From assembly GCF_963082655.1 (NCBI RefSeq), contig NC_081554.1, positions 126,641,453 through 126,705,452 of the forward strand: a stretch of DNA of 64,000 nucleotides, given 5' to 3'. Shown here piece after piece: positions 1 through 10,456 of the stretch. Under the pieces are notes generated by a model. That model had not been told where the DNA came from and made no database searches. It saw nothing but the letters and a program-made list of their open reading frames with translations. The first letter of the stretch is position 1, and each line of letters starts with the position of its first letter. Source of the stretch: Stomoxys calcitrans (Eukaryota; Arthropoda; Insecta; Diptera; Muscidae). Both the position numbers and the translations under genes were made by a program.

Positions 1-169
1 TGGGGCGGATTAATATCCACACCCTCTTTTCAACCTTACCTTCTAAGAGTGTTCCTTCCCGCCTTGTGTCTAGTTGGGTGCTCAATTAATTGTCTACCAA
101 AATGGTTTACAAATAGTTTTGAATGAGGTATTTGTTTTCCATTGAAGCCAATTGTAACCTGGCATGTAC

Positions 170-508
170 TCACTGTTGACATTTCTCGGTTTGCTCCAAC
201 CATATTTTGCGTTTGTGATCTTGGACCAACCTGTCAATCTCATCGTTTAGTTCACTTATCCTTGTGATGTCAGAGTTGCACAGGCGAAGCTTATCACGTT
301 TCACGGCTAATATCACTGTTTCATCCGGTAAATTTGGTGATCGGTATTCGACTGATTGGGATGGAGCGGGTAACTGCAGTCGTGGTGGTTGAGCGGAGAA
401 ACGTTGCAACGCTGTGAATAACTGAAGGGAGCAGTTGTCGCCGGAATGCGTTCTTGTTTGGTCCTTGAAACCTAATATGCCTTCTTCTGGTAAACGTTTG
501 TTTGACAC
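170..508 (-). pseudogene. Jockey-type LINE ORF2 fragment
   Basis: A 112-codon open stretch whose second half (ILAVKRDKLRLCNSD, then ISELNDEIDRLVQDHKRKIW) aligns by eye with the segment between endonuclease and reverse transcriptase in the better Jockey-like copies at 44.9 kb and 7.8 kb. The first half is not recognised. There is no endonuclease or RT domain and the flanks are out of frame, so this is a relic of a non-LTR retrotransposon and not a host gene. Positions 1-169 contain LINE-tail-like sequence but no clear feature. Confidence 0.6.
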
Positions 509-1650
509 TCGTAGACTATGAAGTCATACAGACCAGGAAGCTCTATGATAATTTAAACGTGGTCCGAGGCGAGGATGACAATCGTTCCTGGAACCTCAGG
601 TCAGGTTGGATTGTCTTATATCTTATATTGCTTTGAGTGGGAGATTATGAAATGCGGAGTTGCTCTTTAGCTTTGTCTCTTGGATCCCAGCAATCGTGAT
701 GGCGCACTGTGGAGAATTCGACCTTAATTCAAAATTGAAATTTCAAGTTTGTTATGTACCCGGGTTCAAATTTTGATCTCAAAAACTAAATTTAGAAAAA
801 AATAACAAAGAAAATTGTACATTCAATTGTAAATAAAAAAAAATAATGTTCAAAAAACACATACTTTCAAAGGAAAAGAAAAATTAAAATTGAATTGTAA
901 CATTAAAAAAAAGATTCAAAGGAAAAGAAAAATTGGAATTTAAAGAAGTGCAAACAACAAAAAAGGTCATTCAAACAAAAGAGGAAGCATAGAAATGTAT
1001 GCACGAATATAAAAAAATTGGAAAATAATATCTAAATTTCGTTAAAAAGTTCTATTCTGCAAAACAGGATTCCATAAAAAAAATAGAAAAATTCGTGCTT
1101 GATGCACTTTCAAAGAAATCTATAGTGAAAGAAGTGATAAACATGCAAATAAAAGAACAAAATGTCTATGAAACACCTATGTGGGTAAAGAAGTTATGAT
1201 ATATTAACAGTCAATAAAAACAAATATATAAGAAAAGAAAGAACTACCTACACGTAATTGAAAACTAATAAAATATTGCAAATAAACAGAAAAAGAAACC
1301 AAATGAAGACCACAACAAAAGCGAAGGGTTCAATCTGATGCACTTACAAACAAATGCCAACAAAGTAATTAAGAAGAAGCAGAACAAAAAATATTTCCGA
1401 ATTATTTAATTTAGTTCCCTTTGCTGTTCTCATTAGTAATATGAAAAATGTATGTAAACTAAATTTAAACAAAAAGAATACAGGGATTTAAAACTATTAT
1501 TTTTGCGTTTTAAAATTATTTTCATCTAAATTTTCAACCTATTGGGTTTCTTATTCACTCCTGAATGGTGATGGAAACAACAATGAGACACAAAACGACT
1601 CGAAACAACAACCCTTTGATGCCAGACATGTATGTATGTAGGCTTATTCC
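509..1650. other. AT-rich intergenic stretch, no feature seen
   Basis: A-rich sequence with scattered A-runs. No reading frame longer than a few dozen codons, no clear inverted repeat and no similarity to other parts of the window that I can see. Confidence 0.5.
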
Positions 1651-3064
1651 TTATTCCCCCTTATCATTATTTTCAGAAACGCCAGATCTCGGAGATGGGT
1701 GGTGCGATTTAACTGAAATTTTGTGTGCTCTCATATAGTACCCTAAAAATAAAAATTTGGTATCCAAATTTCGGATGGGGTACCTAGGGAAGCCGCCCCA
1801 CCCTAAAACGTACCAAACATATATTTAGACCACTCACAACAATATGCGACTCAAATGAGAGGTATTTTGGATAAGAAAACGTATCTGATATCTAATTGTG
1901 GGACCAAGTGTTAGGGACCAAAATCGGACGTATTTACCGACCATGGCAATATGGGACTCAAATGAAAGTTACTTGCGAGTAGAATACTAATCAAATATCC
2001 AAATGTGGGACCACGTTTCTGGGGTACACCCCTTCCCCAAAACACCCCCCAAAGAGGACTTATTTACTGACCATAGGAACATGGGGCATAAATAAAAGAT
2101 ATTTGAGTGTAGAATACGAATCTGATATCCAGATGTGGGGCCAAGTGTTTGGCGGCCCCAGAGAACATACCCCATAGAAGACAAATTTACGACCATAGCA
2201 ATATGGGGCTCAAATGAAAGGTCATTAGGAGTAAAGCACGAATCTACTATCAATATTCGTGAAAAGTGTCTATGGGGCCACCCCACCCCAACTACACCAC
2301 CCAAATAGTAAGTATTTGCTGACTATTGCAATGTGAGGCTCAAATTAGAGGATTTTTAGAGTAGAACACGAATCTGATATATATTTTCAAGGCCAACTCA
2401 CTGAGTGGCCGCCCATCACCCAAAACACCCCCAAGCCGGTCATGTTTGCCGACTATGGAAATATGGGGCTCAAATCAAAGGCATTTGGGAGTAGACCACG
2501 TATCTGATGTCAACATTAGGGACCAACTGTCTAGGGGACGTCCAACCAGCATAATAACCCCAAAATAGCACATATTAGGGTTCAAATAAATGATATATAG
2601 ATATCTGAGAATAGAGCACGTTGCTGATATATTTTCCAGGCTTAGTGTTTGGTTGACCACCCCAATTCCCAAAACACCCCTAAATTCACCGATTATGTCA
2701 ATATGAGCTTAAATGAAAGGTCTTGGGAGGTAGAGCAAGAATTGATATCCACTTTCGGGACCAATTTCTAGGGGTCTACTCCTTACCCAAAATACCCCAG
2801 AAACAGCAATTTTTTACTGACCATAGCAATGTGGGGCTCAAATAAACGTATTTGGGAGTAGAACACGAATTTGATATCCAAATGTAGAACCAAGTATTTA
2901 GGGCATCACCCCTTCCCCAAAACTCCCCCAAAGGGTAAAAATTTTTCGACCGTGCCAATATGTTTCTCAAATGAACGGTGTTTGAGATTAGTAGACCAAT
3001 AAAGATCATATGGGATTCAGATAAAGGCACTTGTATTGTTAAACTGTTAGGTAAGGTATATATA
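1651..3064 (+). repeat. Truncated non-autonomous Helitron (copy 1)
   Basis: Begins inside the element (CATTATTTTCAGAAACGCCAG) and follows the same sequence as the Helitrons at 30994-33090 and 57114-59197. The body is a degenerate array of about 110-130-bp units, each with a CCATGGCAATATGGG-like motif, a CAAATGAAAGG-like motif and a C-rich block. The 5' TC terminus and the 3' hairpin/CTAG end are both missing. The right end runs into a TA-rich stretch where a Tc1-like element begins. Confidence 0.75.
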
Positions 3065-3066
3065 TA

Positions 3067-3673
3067 AAGGGTGATTTTTTTGAGGTTAGGATTTTCATGC
3101 ATTAGTATTTGACAGATCACGTGGGATTTCAGACATGGTGTCAAAGAGAAAGATGCTCAGTATGCTTTGACATTTCATCATGAATAGACTTACTAACGAG
3201 CAACGCTTGCAAATCATTGAATTTTATTACCAAAATCAGTGTTCGGTTCGAAATGTGTTCAAATTTTGACAAATTTTGTTCAGCGATGAGGCTCATTTCT
3301 GGTTGAATGGCTACGTAAATAAGCAAAATTGCCGCATTTGGAGTGAAGGGCAACCAGAAGCCGTTCAAGAACTGCCCATGCATCCCGAAAAATGCACTGT
3401 TTGGTGTGGTTTGTACGCTGGTGGAATCATTGGACCGTATTTTTTCAAAGATGCTGTTGGACGCAACGTTACGGTGAATGAACACATTTCGAACCGAACT
3501 CTGATTTTGGTAATAAAATTCAATGATTTGCAAGCGTTGCTCGTTAGTAAGTCTATTCATGATGAAATGTCAAAGCATACTGAGCATCTTTCTCTTTGAC
3601 ACCATGTCTGAAATCCCACGTGATCTGTCAAATACTAATGCATGAAAATCCTAACCTCAAAAAAATCACCCTT
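3067..3673 (+). mobile_element. Tc1/mariner deletion derivative with long TIRs (copy 1)
   Basis: Flanked by TA at 3065-3066 and 3674-3675. Ends are AAGGGTGATTTTTTT and its inverted complement. The inverted repeats are about 195 bp and both contain the start of a transposase frame (MNRLTNEQRLQIIEF). Between them the plus strand reads the middle of the transposase, from QILFSDEAHFWLNGYVNKQN to RNVTVNE, which includes the first catalytic Asp in FSDEAHFW. The second and third catalytic residues are absent, so it cannot encode an active enzyme. The copy at 34749-35323 shares this internal structure, which indicates mobilisation in trans as a derivative family. Confidence 0.85.
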
Positions 3674-3978
3674 TACCTTTTTCATGTCATTTAAATTTTA
3701 AAGACATTTGTTTTAGGAGTTCAACTAATTTTACAAATTTTTCTACAGTAGAATTCAACAATTTTCAGCTCGTAAACATTTGTGAGGTCTTTCAAATTTG
3801 TATGTTTTTTTAGAAAAACATGGAGATATAGTAGACTATTCAAAGGTATCAAGCTTCGAATCTTGGTTTTTCTAGTTTTTTTTTTTTTTTTTTTTGAATA
3901 AGTCGTTACCAAAAAAGTGCATGTTTTGTGTATTATGCTCTTTGTATTGCTTGTATGCCAATTTTTGCCCACCATCTT

Positions 3979-6250
3979 ACACAGAAAAAATATTAACCTA
4001 AATTTGACCGATTAAACATGGTATTTATTTATGAACATCTTTTCAAACAAGATGTTAAATGCTTTAATTGTTTTTGATATGGAAATTCGATATTTTTTAC
4101 ATCACGGCAAGTTTACCAATCACTTGTAAAAAATATATATTTGAATAAATTTCTAATTGTCCGAATTAATAGCATAAATTGGGTATTGTGTTCGCTTTCA
4201 CACATGTGTAATGCGAAAAGAATTGAGAATGAGTCATATATATACCTAGTTTCTATCACATAAAGACACATAATGGCGTGGGTAGACAAAAAAAACTTCA
4301 AGAAAATTAGAAGTGTGGTTTTTATCTCTACATAAAATGCATTTTGTTTGTTTTTTGTTATAATTTTAAAGTTGAACAAATTTATTATGAAAAATTTTGC
4401 GCTGCAATAGTGTAAAGCAGAAAAATGCGGTATGTGAACATATTAAATGAGTAAATGCAAAACGCAACAACTTGGAGGACATTGTAGAATGCTAAGATTG
4501 GTATTTTTTACGATTCATTTTAAATACGTATGTATATAAATTATATTGTTTATAAAAGTCTTTACAGACGGTGTCGCCGACAACAAAGCAGGAGTCAAAA
4601 TGAAATCGACAATTTTTCTTTCTTTTCGAAGCCTTAGAGCATTAAGAAAAAATATAAATATTGTTTAGTAATATTTTTCATGTTTTATACCCAATTTTAT
4701 CCAATTAAGTTTTGAATTAACGTGAAAAGTATCAATTATTATACCCTCCACCATAGGATAGGGGTATACTTATTTCGTCATTCCGTTTGTAACACCTCGA
4801 CATATGCGTCTAAGATCCCATAAAGTATATATTCTTGATCGTCATGACATTTTAAGTCGATCTAGCCATGTCCGTCCGTCTGCCTGTCGAAAGCACGCAA
4901 TCTTTTGAAGGAGTTAGGCGCTAGGCGCTTGAAATTTTGCACAAATACTTTTTATTAGTGTAGGTCGGTTGGGATTGTAAATGAGCCAAATCGGTCCACG
5001 TTTTGATATAGCTGCCATATAAACCGATCTTGGGTCTTGACTTCTTGAGCCTCCTGAGGGCTCAATTTTCATCCGATTTGACTGAAATTTTGCACGCGGT
5101 GTTTTGGTATTACTTCCAACAACTGTGTTTAGTATAATTCAAATCGGTTCATAACCTGATATAGCTGCCATATGAACCGATCTGGGGTCTTGCCTTCTTC
5201 AGCTTTTAGAGGGCGCATTTCTTAATCGATTTGGTTATAATTTTGCATGAGATGTTTTGTTATAACTTCCAACAACTGTGCTTATTGTAGTGCAAATCAG
5301 TATATAATCTGGTATAGCTGCCATATAAACCAATCTTGGGTCTTGATTTCTTGAGCCTCTAGAGGGCGCGATTCTCGTTCGATTTGACTAAAATTTTGCA
5401 CGCGGTGTTTTGGTGTTACTTCCAACAACTGTGCTAAGCGTGGTCTAAATCGGTTTATAACCTGTCAGATATAGCTGTCATGTAAACCGATCTTGGACTT
5501 TGAATTCTTGAGCCGCTGGAGGGCGCAATTCTCATCCTATTTGGCTGAAATTTCGCATGAGGTGATTTGTTATGTTTTCCAATAACTGCGCTTAGCATAG
5601 CTGTCATATAAACCGGTCTGGGATCTTGATTTCTTGAGCCTCTAGAGGGCGCAATTCTCATCCGATTTGGCACAAATTTTGAGCAACGGTTTCTCTCATG
5701 ACCTTCAACATACGTGTCTAATATGTTCCGAATCGATCCATAGCTTGATACAGCTCCCATATAAACCAATCTCCAGATTTTGCTTCTTGAGCCCCTACAA
5801 GGCGCAATTCTTATCCAAATGGACTAAAATTTTACACAATGACTTCTGCAATGTTCAGCATCCAATTCATTTATGGTCCGAATCAGACTATAACCTTATA
5901 GAGCTCCACTAGCATTACAGTTATTATTCATTATTCTTTGTTTGCCATAAAAGAGATAACGCGCAAAGAACTCGACAAATGCGATCCATGGTGGAGGGTA
6001 TATAAGATTCGGCCCGGCCGAATTTTTTTTTTTTTATTAAAACAGTAAAAATTTAAAAGAAATGGTAAATTTTAAATGAATGGCTTATTGAGTTTATAAC
6101 CATTTAAATTGGGTTTTTGAACTTATCATAAATCCAAATTGCACAATTGGTAATCAATAATAAAAACTCCTTTATAGGCCCGATTTCTGCAATTTTTTTT
6201 ATTGAATGTACAAATGTTTAATTGGACATAATTTCTTATTTTTTCTGTGT
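3979..6250. mobile_element. Family B element with ACACAGAAAAAATA inverted ends, carrying a nested family A repeat
   Basis: Starts ACACAGAAAAAATA at 3979 and ends with the inverted complement at 6250. It has no coding capacity. The outer parts (3979-4739 and 6023-6250) are AT-rich; the middle is a family A repeat in plus orientation. Other family B pieces lie at 13985-14254 and 18541-19940. I infer a non-autonomous TIR element; no clear target-site duplication is visible. Confidence 0.55.
4740..6022 (+). repeat. Family A dispersed repeat, near complete
   Basis: Starts TATACCCTCCACCATAGG and ends CCATGGTGGAGGGTATATAA, followed by the GC palindrome GGCCCGGCCGAA at 6022. The core holds about seven degenerate ~150-bp units, each with a GATATAGCTGCCATATAAAC-like motif, a CTTGACTTCTTGAGCC-like motif and GAGGGCGCAATTCT. 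ORFs here are by-products of the repeat. Many copies occur in the window in both orientations. The class is uncertain; a CATAAAGTATATATATTCTT-like motif in the family resembles dispersed repeats I remember from Drosophila. Confidence 0.85.
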
Positions 6251-7077
6251 GGGCATAGATTTTAAATAAAGACTTTTAAAGCTTGAAGAAGTGATCTTTG
6301 ATGTTATGCAAATCTATTTTATTAACCTTTGTCACTATATGTGTAAAAACATATTCAGCGATATCTTTAAGTACACACCCTATAAAATACTAGAGATTTT
6401 GATTGAATTCTTTTCGAAAATCTTTTTGTTATTCTAGGATCTTTTAAGTGTAGATCATGTCAGCTCCGATTTATATAAAATCAATGAAACAATCAAAGTA
6501 ACATACTGATGACAACCATAAAATGTATGTAATGTAGTGCTCCGCTCTATGTAAGGGCATAGAGTCATTGTTTAATTTCTACCAAATAGTTTGGTATGTA
6601 TATACATATATATATTAGCATTATATCTAAATGTGCTTCGGATTACTTTAAATTTATCACATATTTTCCTCATTTATATTTCGGCCCAACTGGTTGTTAA
6701 ATATGGGCCCACAGCATTTGCAAGAAGATTTTGAAAACTATATATCTGAAACTATATATATCTGCGTCGACAACATTTTCTGTAAATGTCAGCCCAATCT
6801 GTTGTTAAATATTGATGTTGTATCACTTTAAAGGAACATACCAAAAACCATATATATCGGAACTATATGCAAATCTAACCGGTTCCATAAAGTTAATCTA
6901 TATCTTCTCCCAGATATCTGCAACATCTGAAACAAACATAAATATACATCTGAAAACATAAATATATATCAAACTCTGAACAGTTTTTTTTAATATTTAC
7001 CAAAAATCTTCTTTTCAACTTCCTTCTTTCCTTCCTAATGTTCGGAACTTTAAAAAATCGAAACATAAATCAAAGCG

Positions 7078-7078
<1 letters not shown>
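6251..7078. other. AT-rich stretch, no gene
   Basis: AT-rich sequence with several short TATATAT motifs and two loosely repeated GTTGTTAAATAT segments near 6690 and 6800. No coding signal. Confidence 0.4.

Positions 7079-7151
<73 letters not shown>
7079..7151. repeat. (TA)n microsatellite, about 36 units
   Basis: Uninterrupted TA run of about 72 bp directly left of the palindrome at 7151. Tyr-Ile 'ORFs' on both strands here are artefacts of the repeat. Confidence 0.98.
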
Positions 7152-7155
<4 letters not shown>

Positions 7156-7410
7156 TTAAGCACATTTTTATAGCTGTGTGGGCGCACAGTGGGGAATTTG
7201 GCCTCAAAAGTGGCGTTTAAATCAACGGAGAGACCGATCTTCATAAAATTCGGCAAGTATGACTATAATATATATATATATATATATATAGGGAGTCATA
7301 CTTGCCGAATTTTATGAAGATCGGTCTCTCCGTTGATTTAAACGCCACTTTTGAGGCCAAATTCCCCACTGTGCGCCCACACAGCTATAAAAATGTGCTT
7401 AAATCCGACA
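7151..7410. repeat. TA-centred perfect-arm palindrome
   Basis: Left arm 7151-7264 reads TCGGTTTAAGCACATTTTTA onward; right arm 7294-7408 is its inverted complement, with TA repeats (about 7266-7290) as the loop. Arms of about 114 bp are nearly identical. It interrupts the 3' tail region of a SINE that resumes at 7411. A partial second copy with the same TA loop is at 8978-9180. Confidence 0.9.
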
Positions 7411-7461
7411 GCACTGATTAATGTGAGAAGTTTGCCCTGTTCCTTAACGAAATGTTCATGG
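7411..7461 (+). repeat. SINE 3'-tail fragment
   Basis: CACTGATTAATGTGAGAAG through CCTTAACGAAATGTTCATGG matches the 3' part of the tRNA-type SINE seen at 39957-40512 and 24425-24722. The tail continues only after the second copy at 9216 (GCAAATTTGCATTTGCC), so the 1517-bp block entered this tail. Confidence 0.7.
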
Positions 7462-8976
7462 CTCCACTTTTTACACTGTGAATGGGGATGCCCACACTAG
7501 GATTACGAGGAGGTGTAGCAGCTCGCCAAACATTTCCGTTGCATCCCCTGATCTCCTGAGTGACGTATCCTGACAAGCCGTCATTCTTTGGGATCGGATC
7601 ACCTCTCCATAATTCTCACCATCGACTGACCACCCGACTTTATAACCTCTGAGATCCAGACCTTAATCAATCAGAAAAAGGCCAATTGCGCTGGCTTCAG
7701 AGAGTACACTAATCGCGGCTTCAGTGAACTGACACCCACCTCGGATGTGCTAGTATACCAGCTGGTCGAATACCCCCAGTGCGGCCCAATTTCCCTATGC
7801 ATGCAGTGGTACTCGCAGACGATCGTGATGGGATTCATTGTACGGACCTCACTAACCCTAGAATCAGCGAGCTGAATCTGGAAATAAATGGGGTTGTCAA
7901 CGAACATAGGCGGAATTTGTGGCTGGAACACTTGGAACAATGTAACTTGGGCACCGGTTTAGGCAAGCTGTGGTCTATTGATAAGTCACTCTCGAAGCCC
8001 TGTAAACGGGGTGACAGGAACTCAGTCACATTGGCGACGTAACCATGACTGATCCGAAGGGATGCGCCAGGTTGTTCAACCGTCAATTTATTGTGCATCC
8101 CGAGAGTGACAGGGCAAGTAGGAGAGCCATTCGTCGTATCCGTGGTCTCCGAGCCGATGGAGAGCCATCATAATTTACCGTGGGCGAAAAATCATTCAAG
8201 CCGTTGAGCCCCGACGGAATCTGCACACTGGTGCTGAAGAATCTGGAGGATGGTCCTCGTGGCACTGGACCTCTCCTAGACGGCATAGAGATCATATCAT
8301 ATACGGACGATAGTACGATCATGGTATCAGGCCCCCACCCATTGTTGACATCTGCGATTGGTTGAACATCTACCTCAACGAACTTGCCTCATATTTCGTC
8401 TCAAGAGATCTGAAGATATCTGCCACCAAATCTTCAGCCACATTGTTCACTACAAATACGCATGAGGTGAATACTACTGTCTATAACACAGTGAATACGA
8501 GAATCAGTGCTGAAACACTGTTTGTTCCATGTGTTTTGCTTTTATGTCATTTAGTTTGGTTTTGCATTTATGTTTAAAAAATTGTTGCACACTGTAATGG
8601 GTTCATCTGATAATAAAGAGTATTTTGATTAATGCAATTATTAAAACCAAACAAATTGGAAAAACATCCAATTACACTACAAAGGAGTGAGTTTAATTAT
8701 TTTTATAATGCCGGGAAAATAATTCACTTATTTGATCGATATGCACAATTTATACCCTCCACCATAGTATGGGGGCATACTAATTTCGTCATTCTGATTG
8801 TATCTCCTCGAAATATTCGTCTCGGACCCTTTCGAAGTTTTCGAAATTTTGCACAAATAATTCTTATAGGTGTAGGCCGGTTGAGATTGTAAATGGACCA
8901 TATCGGTCCATGTTTTAAACCGATCTTGGATCTTCTTGAGCCACTACAGGGCGCAATTTTTATCCGATTTGGCTGA
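7460..8976. repeat. 1517-bp inverted duplicate (inserted copy) of 10229-11745
   Basis: Reverse complement of 10229-11745, same length, with only about half a dozen substitutions that I could count by eye (for example in the GAAAAATCATYCAAGCC and GACGATWGTACGATC regions). It contains a Jockey fragment in plus orientation (about 7460-8570), then a unique piece, then the start of a family A repeat (8748-8976). The 10229-11745 copy sits in its natural context on both sides, so this one is the derived copy. Confidence 0.93.
7670..8577 (+). pseudogene. Jockey-type LINE ORF2 fragment (inside inverted copy)
   Basis: Frames AVVLADDRDGIHCTDLTNPR, then ISELNLEINGVVNEHRRNLW, then an RT remnant with IISYTDDSTIMVSGP (the YxDD active-site box) and LKISATKSSATLF. 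An internal deletion removes most of the RT between LVLKNLEDGP and the YTDD box. Frames are broken. Same piece as 10637-11745 on the other strand. Confidence 0.8.
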
Positions 8977-8977
8977 T

Positions 8978-9013
8978 CGGAGAGACCGATCTTCATAAAA
9001 TTCGGCAAGTATG

Positions 9014-9044
<31 letters not shown>

Positions 9045-9215
9045 GGGAGTCATACTTGCCGAATTTTATGAAGATCGGTCTCTCCGTTGATTTAAACGCC
9101 ACTTTTGAGGCCAAATTCCCCACTGTGCGCCCACACAGCTATAAAAATGTGCTTAAATCCGACAGCACTGATTAATGTGAGAAGTTTGCCCTGTTCCTTA
9201 ACGAAATGTTCATGG
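8978..9215. repeat. Direct duplicate of 7226-7461
   Basis: Repeats 7226-7461 in direct orientation (CGGAGAGACCGATCTTC to AAATGTTCATGG), differing visibly only by two extra bases in the TA loop. Together the two copies bracket the inserted 1517-bp block exactly, like a very long target-site duplication. Confidence 0.92.
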
Positions 9216-9620
9216 GCAAATTTGCATTTGCCCAGTAGAGTTGCTGACTGATATTCGCCCAGAAGAATTGAATGAACCTACTAACTTGAAATTTGGCATA
9301 AAGGTCACTCTTGGTAATGGTTGGTTAAAAATCGAACAAGAACATACCAACATAACGGTGCGAACAGAGTGAAAGCCGAGCCGAGATTATCAATGCGATA
9401 AAGATGATCAGTGCGATAAAACGGGTTACATACAAGTCAATGCAAATAAACTTGCTTATAACACAGCGAACGCCAAGCAGAGCAGAGAGCAAAGCTGATT
9501 GAGTACGAGAAAATAGTTCCAAATCGTTTTTCACGCTTGTTTCCATTGTTGATGTTTCTTTTTTATCATGCAGTCGTGATTTTTAATGTTTTGAAAATAA
9601 AACAAGTAACAGCATTCTAA
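9216..9620. other. SINE tail remnant, then unassigned sequence
   Basis: Starts with the continuation of the SINE tail (GCAAATTTGCATTTGCCC), then about 380 bp with no recognised feature. Confidence 0.4.
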
Positions 9621-10456
9621 GTTCGGCCGGGTCGAATCTTATATACCCTCCATCATGGATCGCATTTATCGAGCTCTTCACCCGGTATCTCTTTCTAGGC
9701 AAACAAAGGACAGGATAAAAGAAAAGAATTGCTGTATCAAGTTATGGTCCGATTCGAACATAATGGAATGAATGTTGGAGACCACAGTTGAAGTCATTGT
9801 CTAAAATTTCAGCCAAATTGAATAAGGATTTCGCCCTTTAGGGGCTCAAAAAGTAAAATAGGGAGGTAGTTTTATAGGGGAGCTGTATTAGGTTATAGAC
9901 CGATTCAGACCATATTTGACACGTATGGTGAAGGTCATGGGAGAAGCCGTTGTCCTCTGGTGGCTCAAGAAGGCTCAAGATCGGTTTATATGGCAGCTAT
10001 ATCAGATTATGGACCGATTTGAACCATACTTGACACAGTTGTTGGAAGTCATGACGAAACACGTGGTACAAAATTTCAGCCAAGTCGGATAGGAATTGCG
10101 CCCTCTAGAGGCTCAAGAAGTCAGGACCCCAGATCGGTTTATATGACAGCTATATCAGGTTATGGACCGATTTCAACCATTTAGCACAGTTGTTGAAAAT
10201 CATAAAAAAAAACTTTTCATGCAAAATTTCAGCCAAATCGGATAAAAATTGCGCCCTGTAGTGGCTCAAGAAGATCCAAGATCGGTTTAAAACATGGACC
10301 GATATGGTCCATTTACAATCTCAACCGGCCTACACCTATAAGAATTATTTGTGCAAAATTTCGAAAACTTCGAAAGGGTCCGAGACGAATATTTCGAGGA
10401 GATACAATCAGAATGACGAAATTAGTATGCCCCCATACTATGGTGGAGGGTATAAA
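9621..10456 (-). repeat. Family A dispersed repeat, near complete, minus orientation
   Basis: Starts with the GC palindrome (GTTCGGCCGGGTCGAATC) followed by TATACCCTCCATCATGG; ends CTATGGTGGAGGGTATAAA. Internal ~150-bp units as in the copy at 4740. Its last 228 bp are part of the inverted arm. Confidence 0.87.

Noticed and set aside
1651..3064. CRISPR-like spaced repeats
   Set aside because: Unit length of 110-130 bp, strong degeneration and Helitron context; a eukaryotic minisatellite.
3141..3560. 139-codon minus frame beginning MNRLTNEQRLQ
   Set aside because: Only the first ~25 residues are transposase; the remainder is the antisense of the middle of the element. Not a protein-coding gene.
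5455..5912. Frames of 81-104 codons in both orientations within 4.7-6.0 kb
   Set aside because: Direct products of the family A internal units; the same peptides recur in other family A copies.
7038..7256. Two overlapping 60-68-codon frames rich in Tyr-Ile
   Set aside because: They are translations of the (TA)n microsatellite on both strands.
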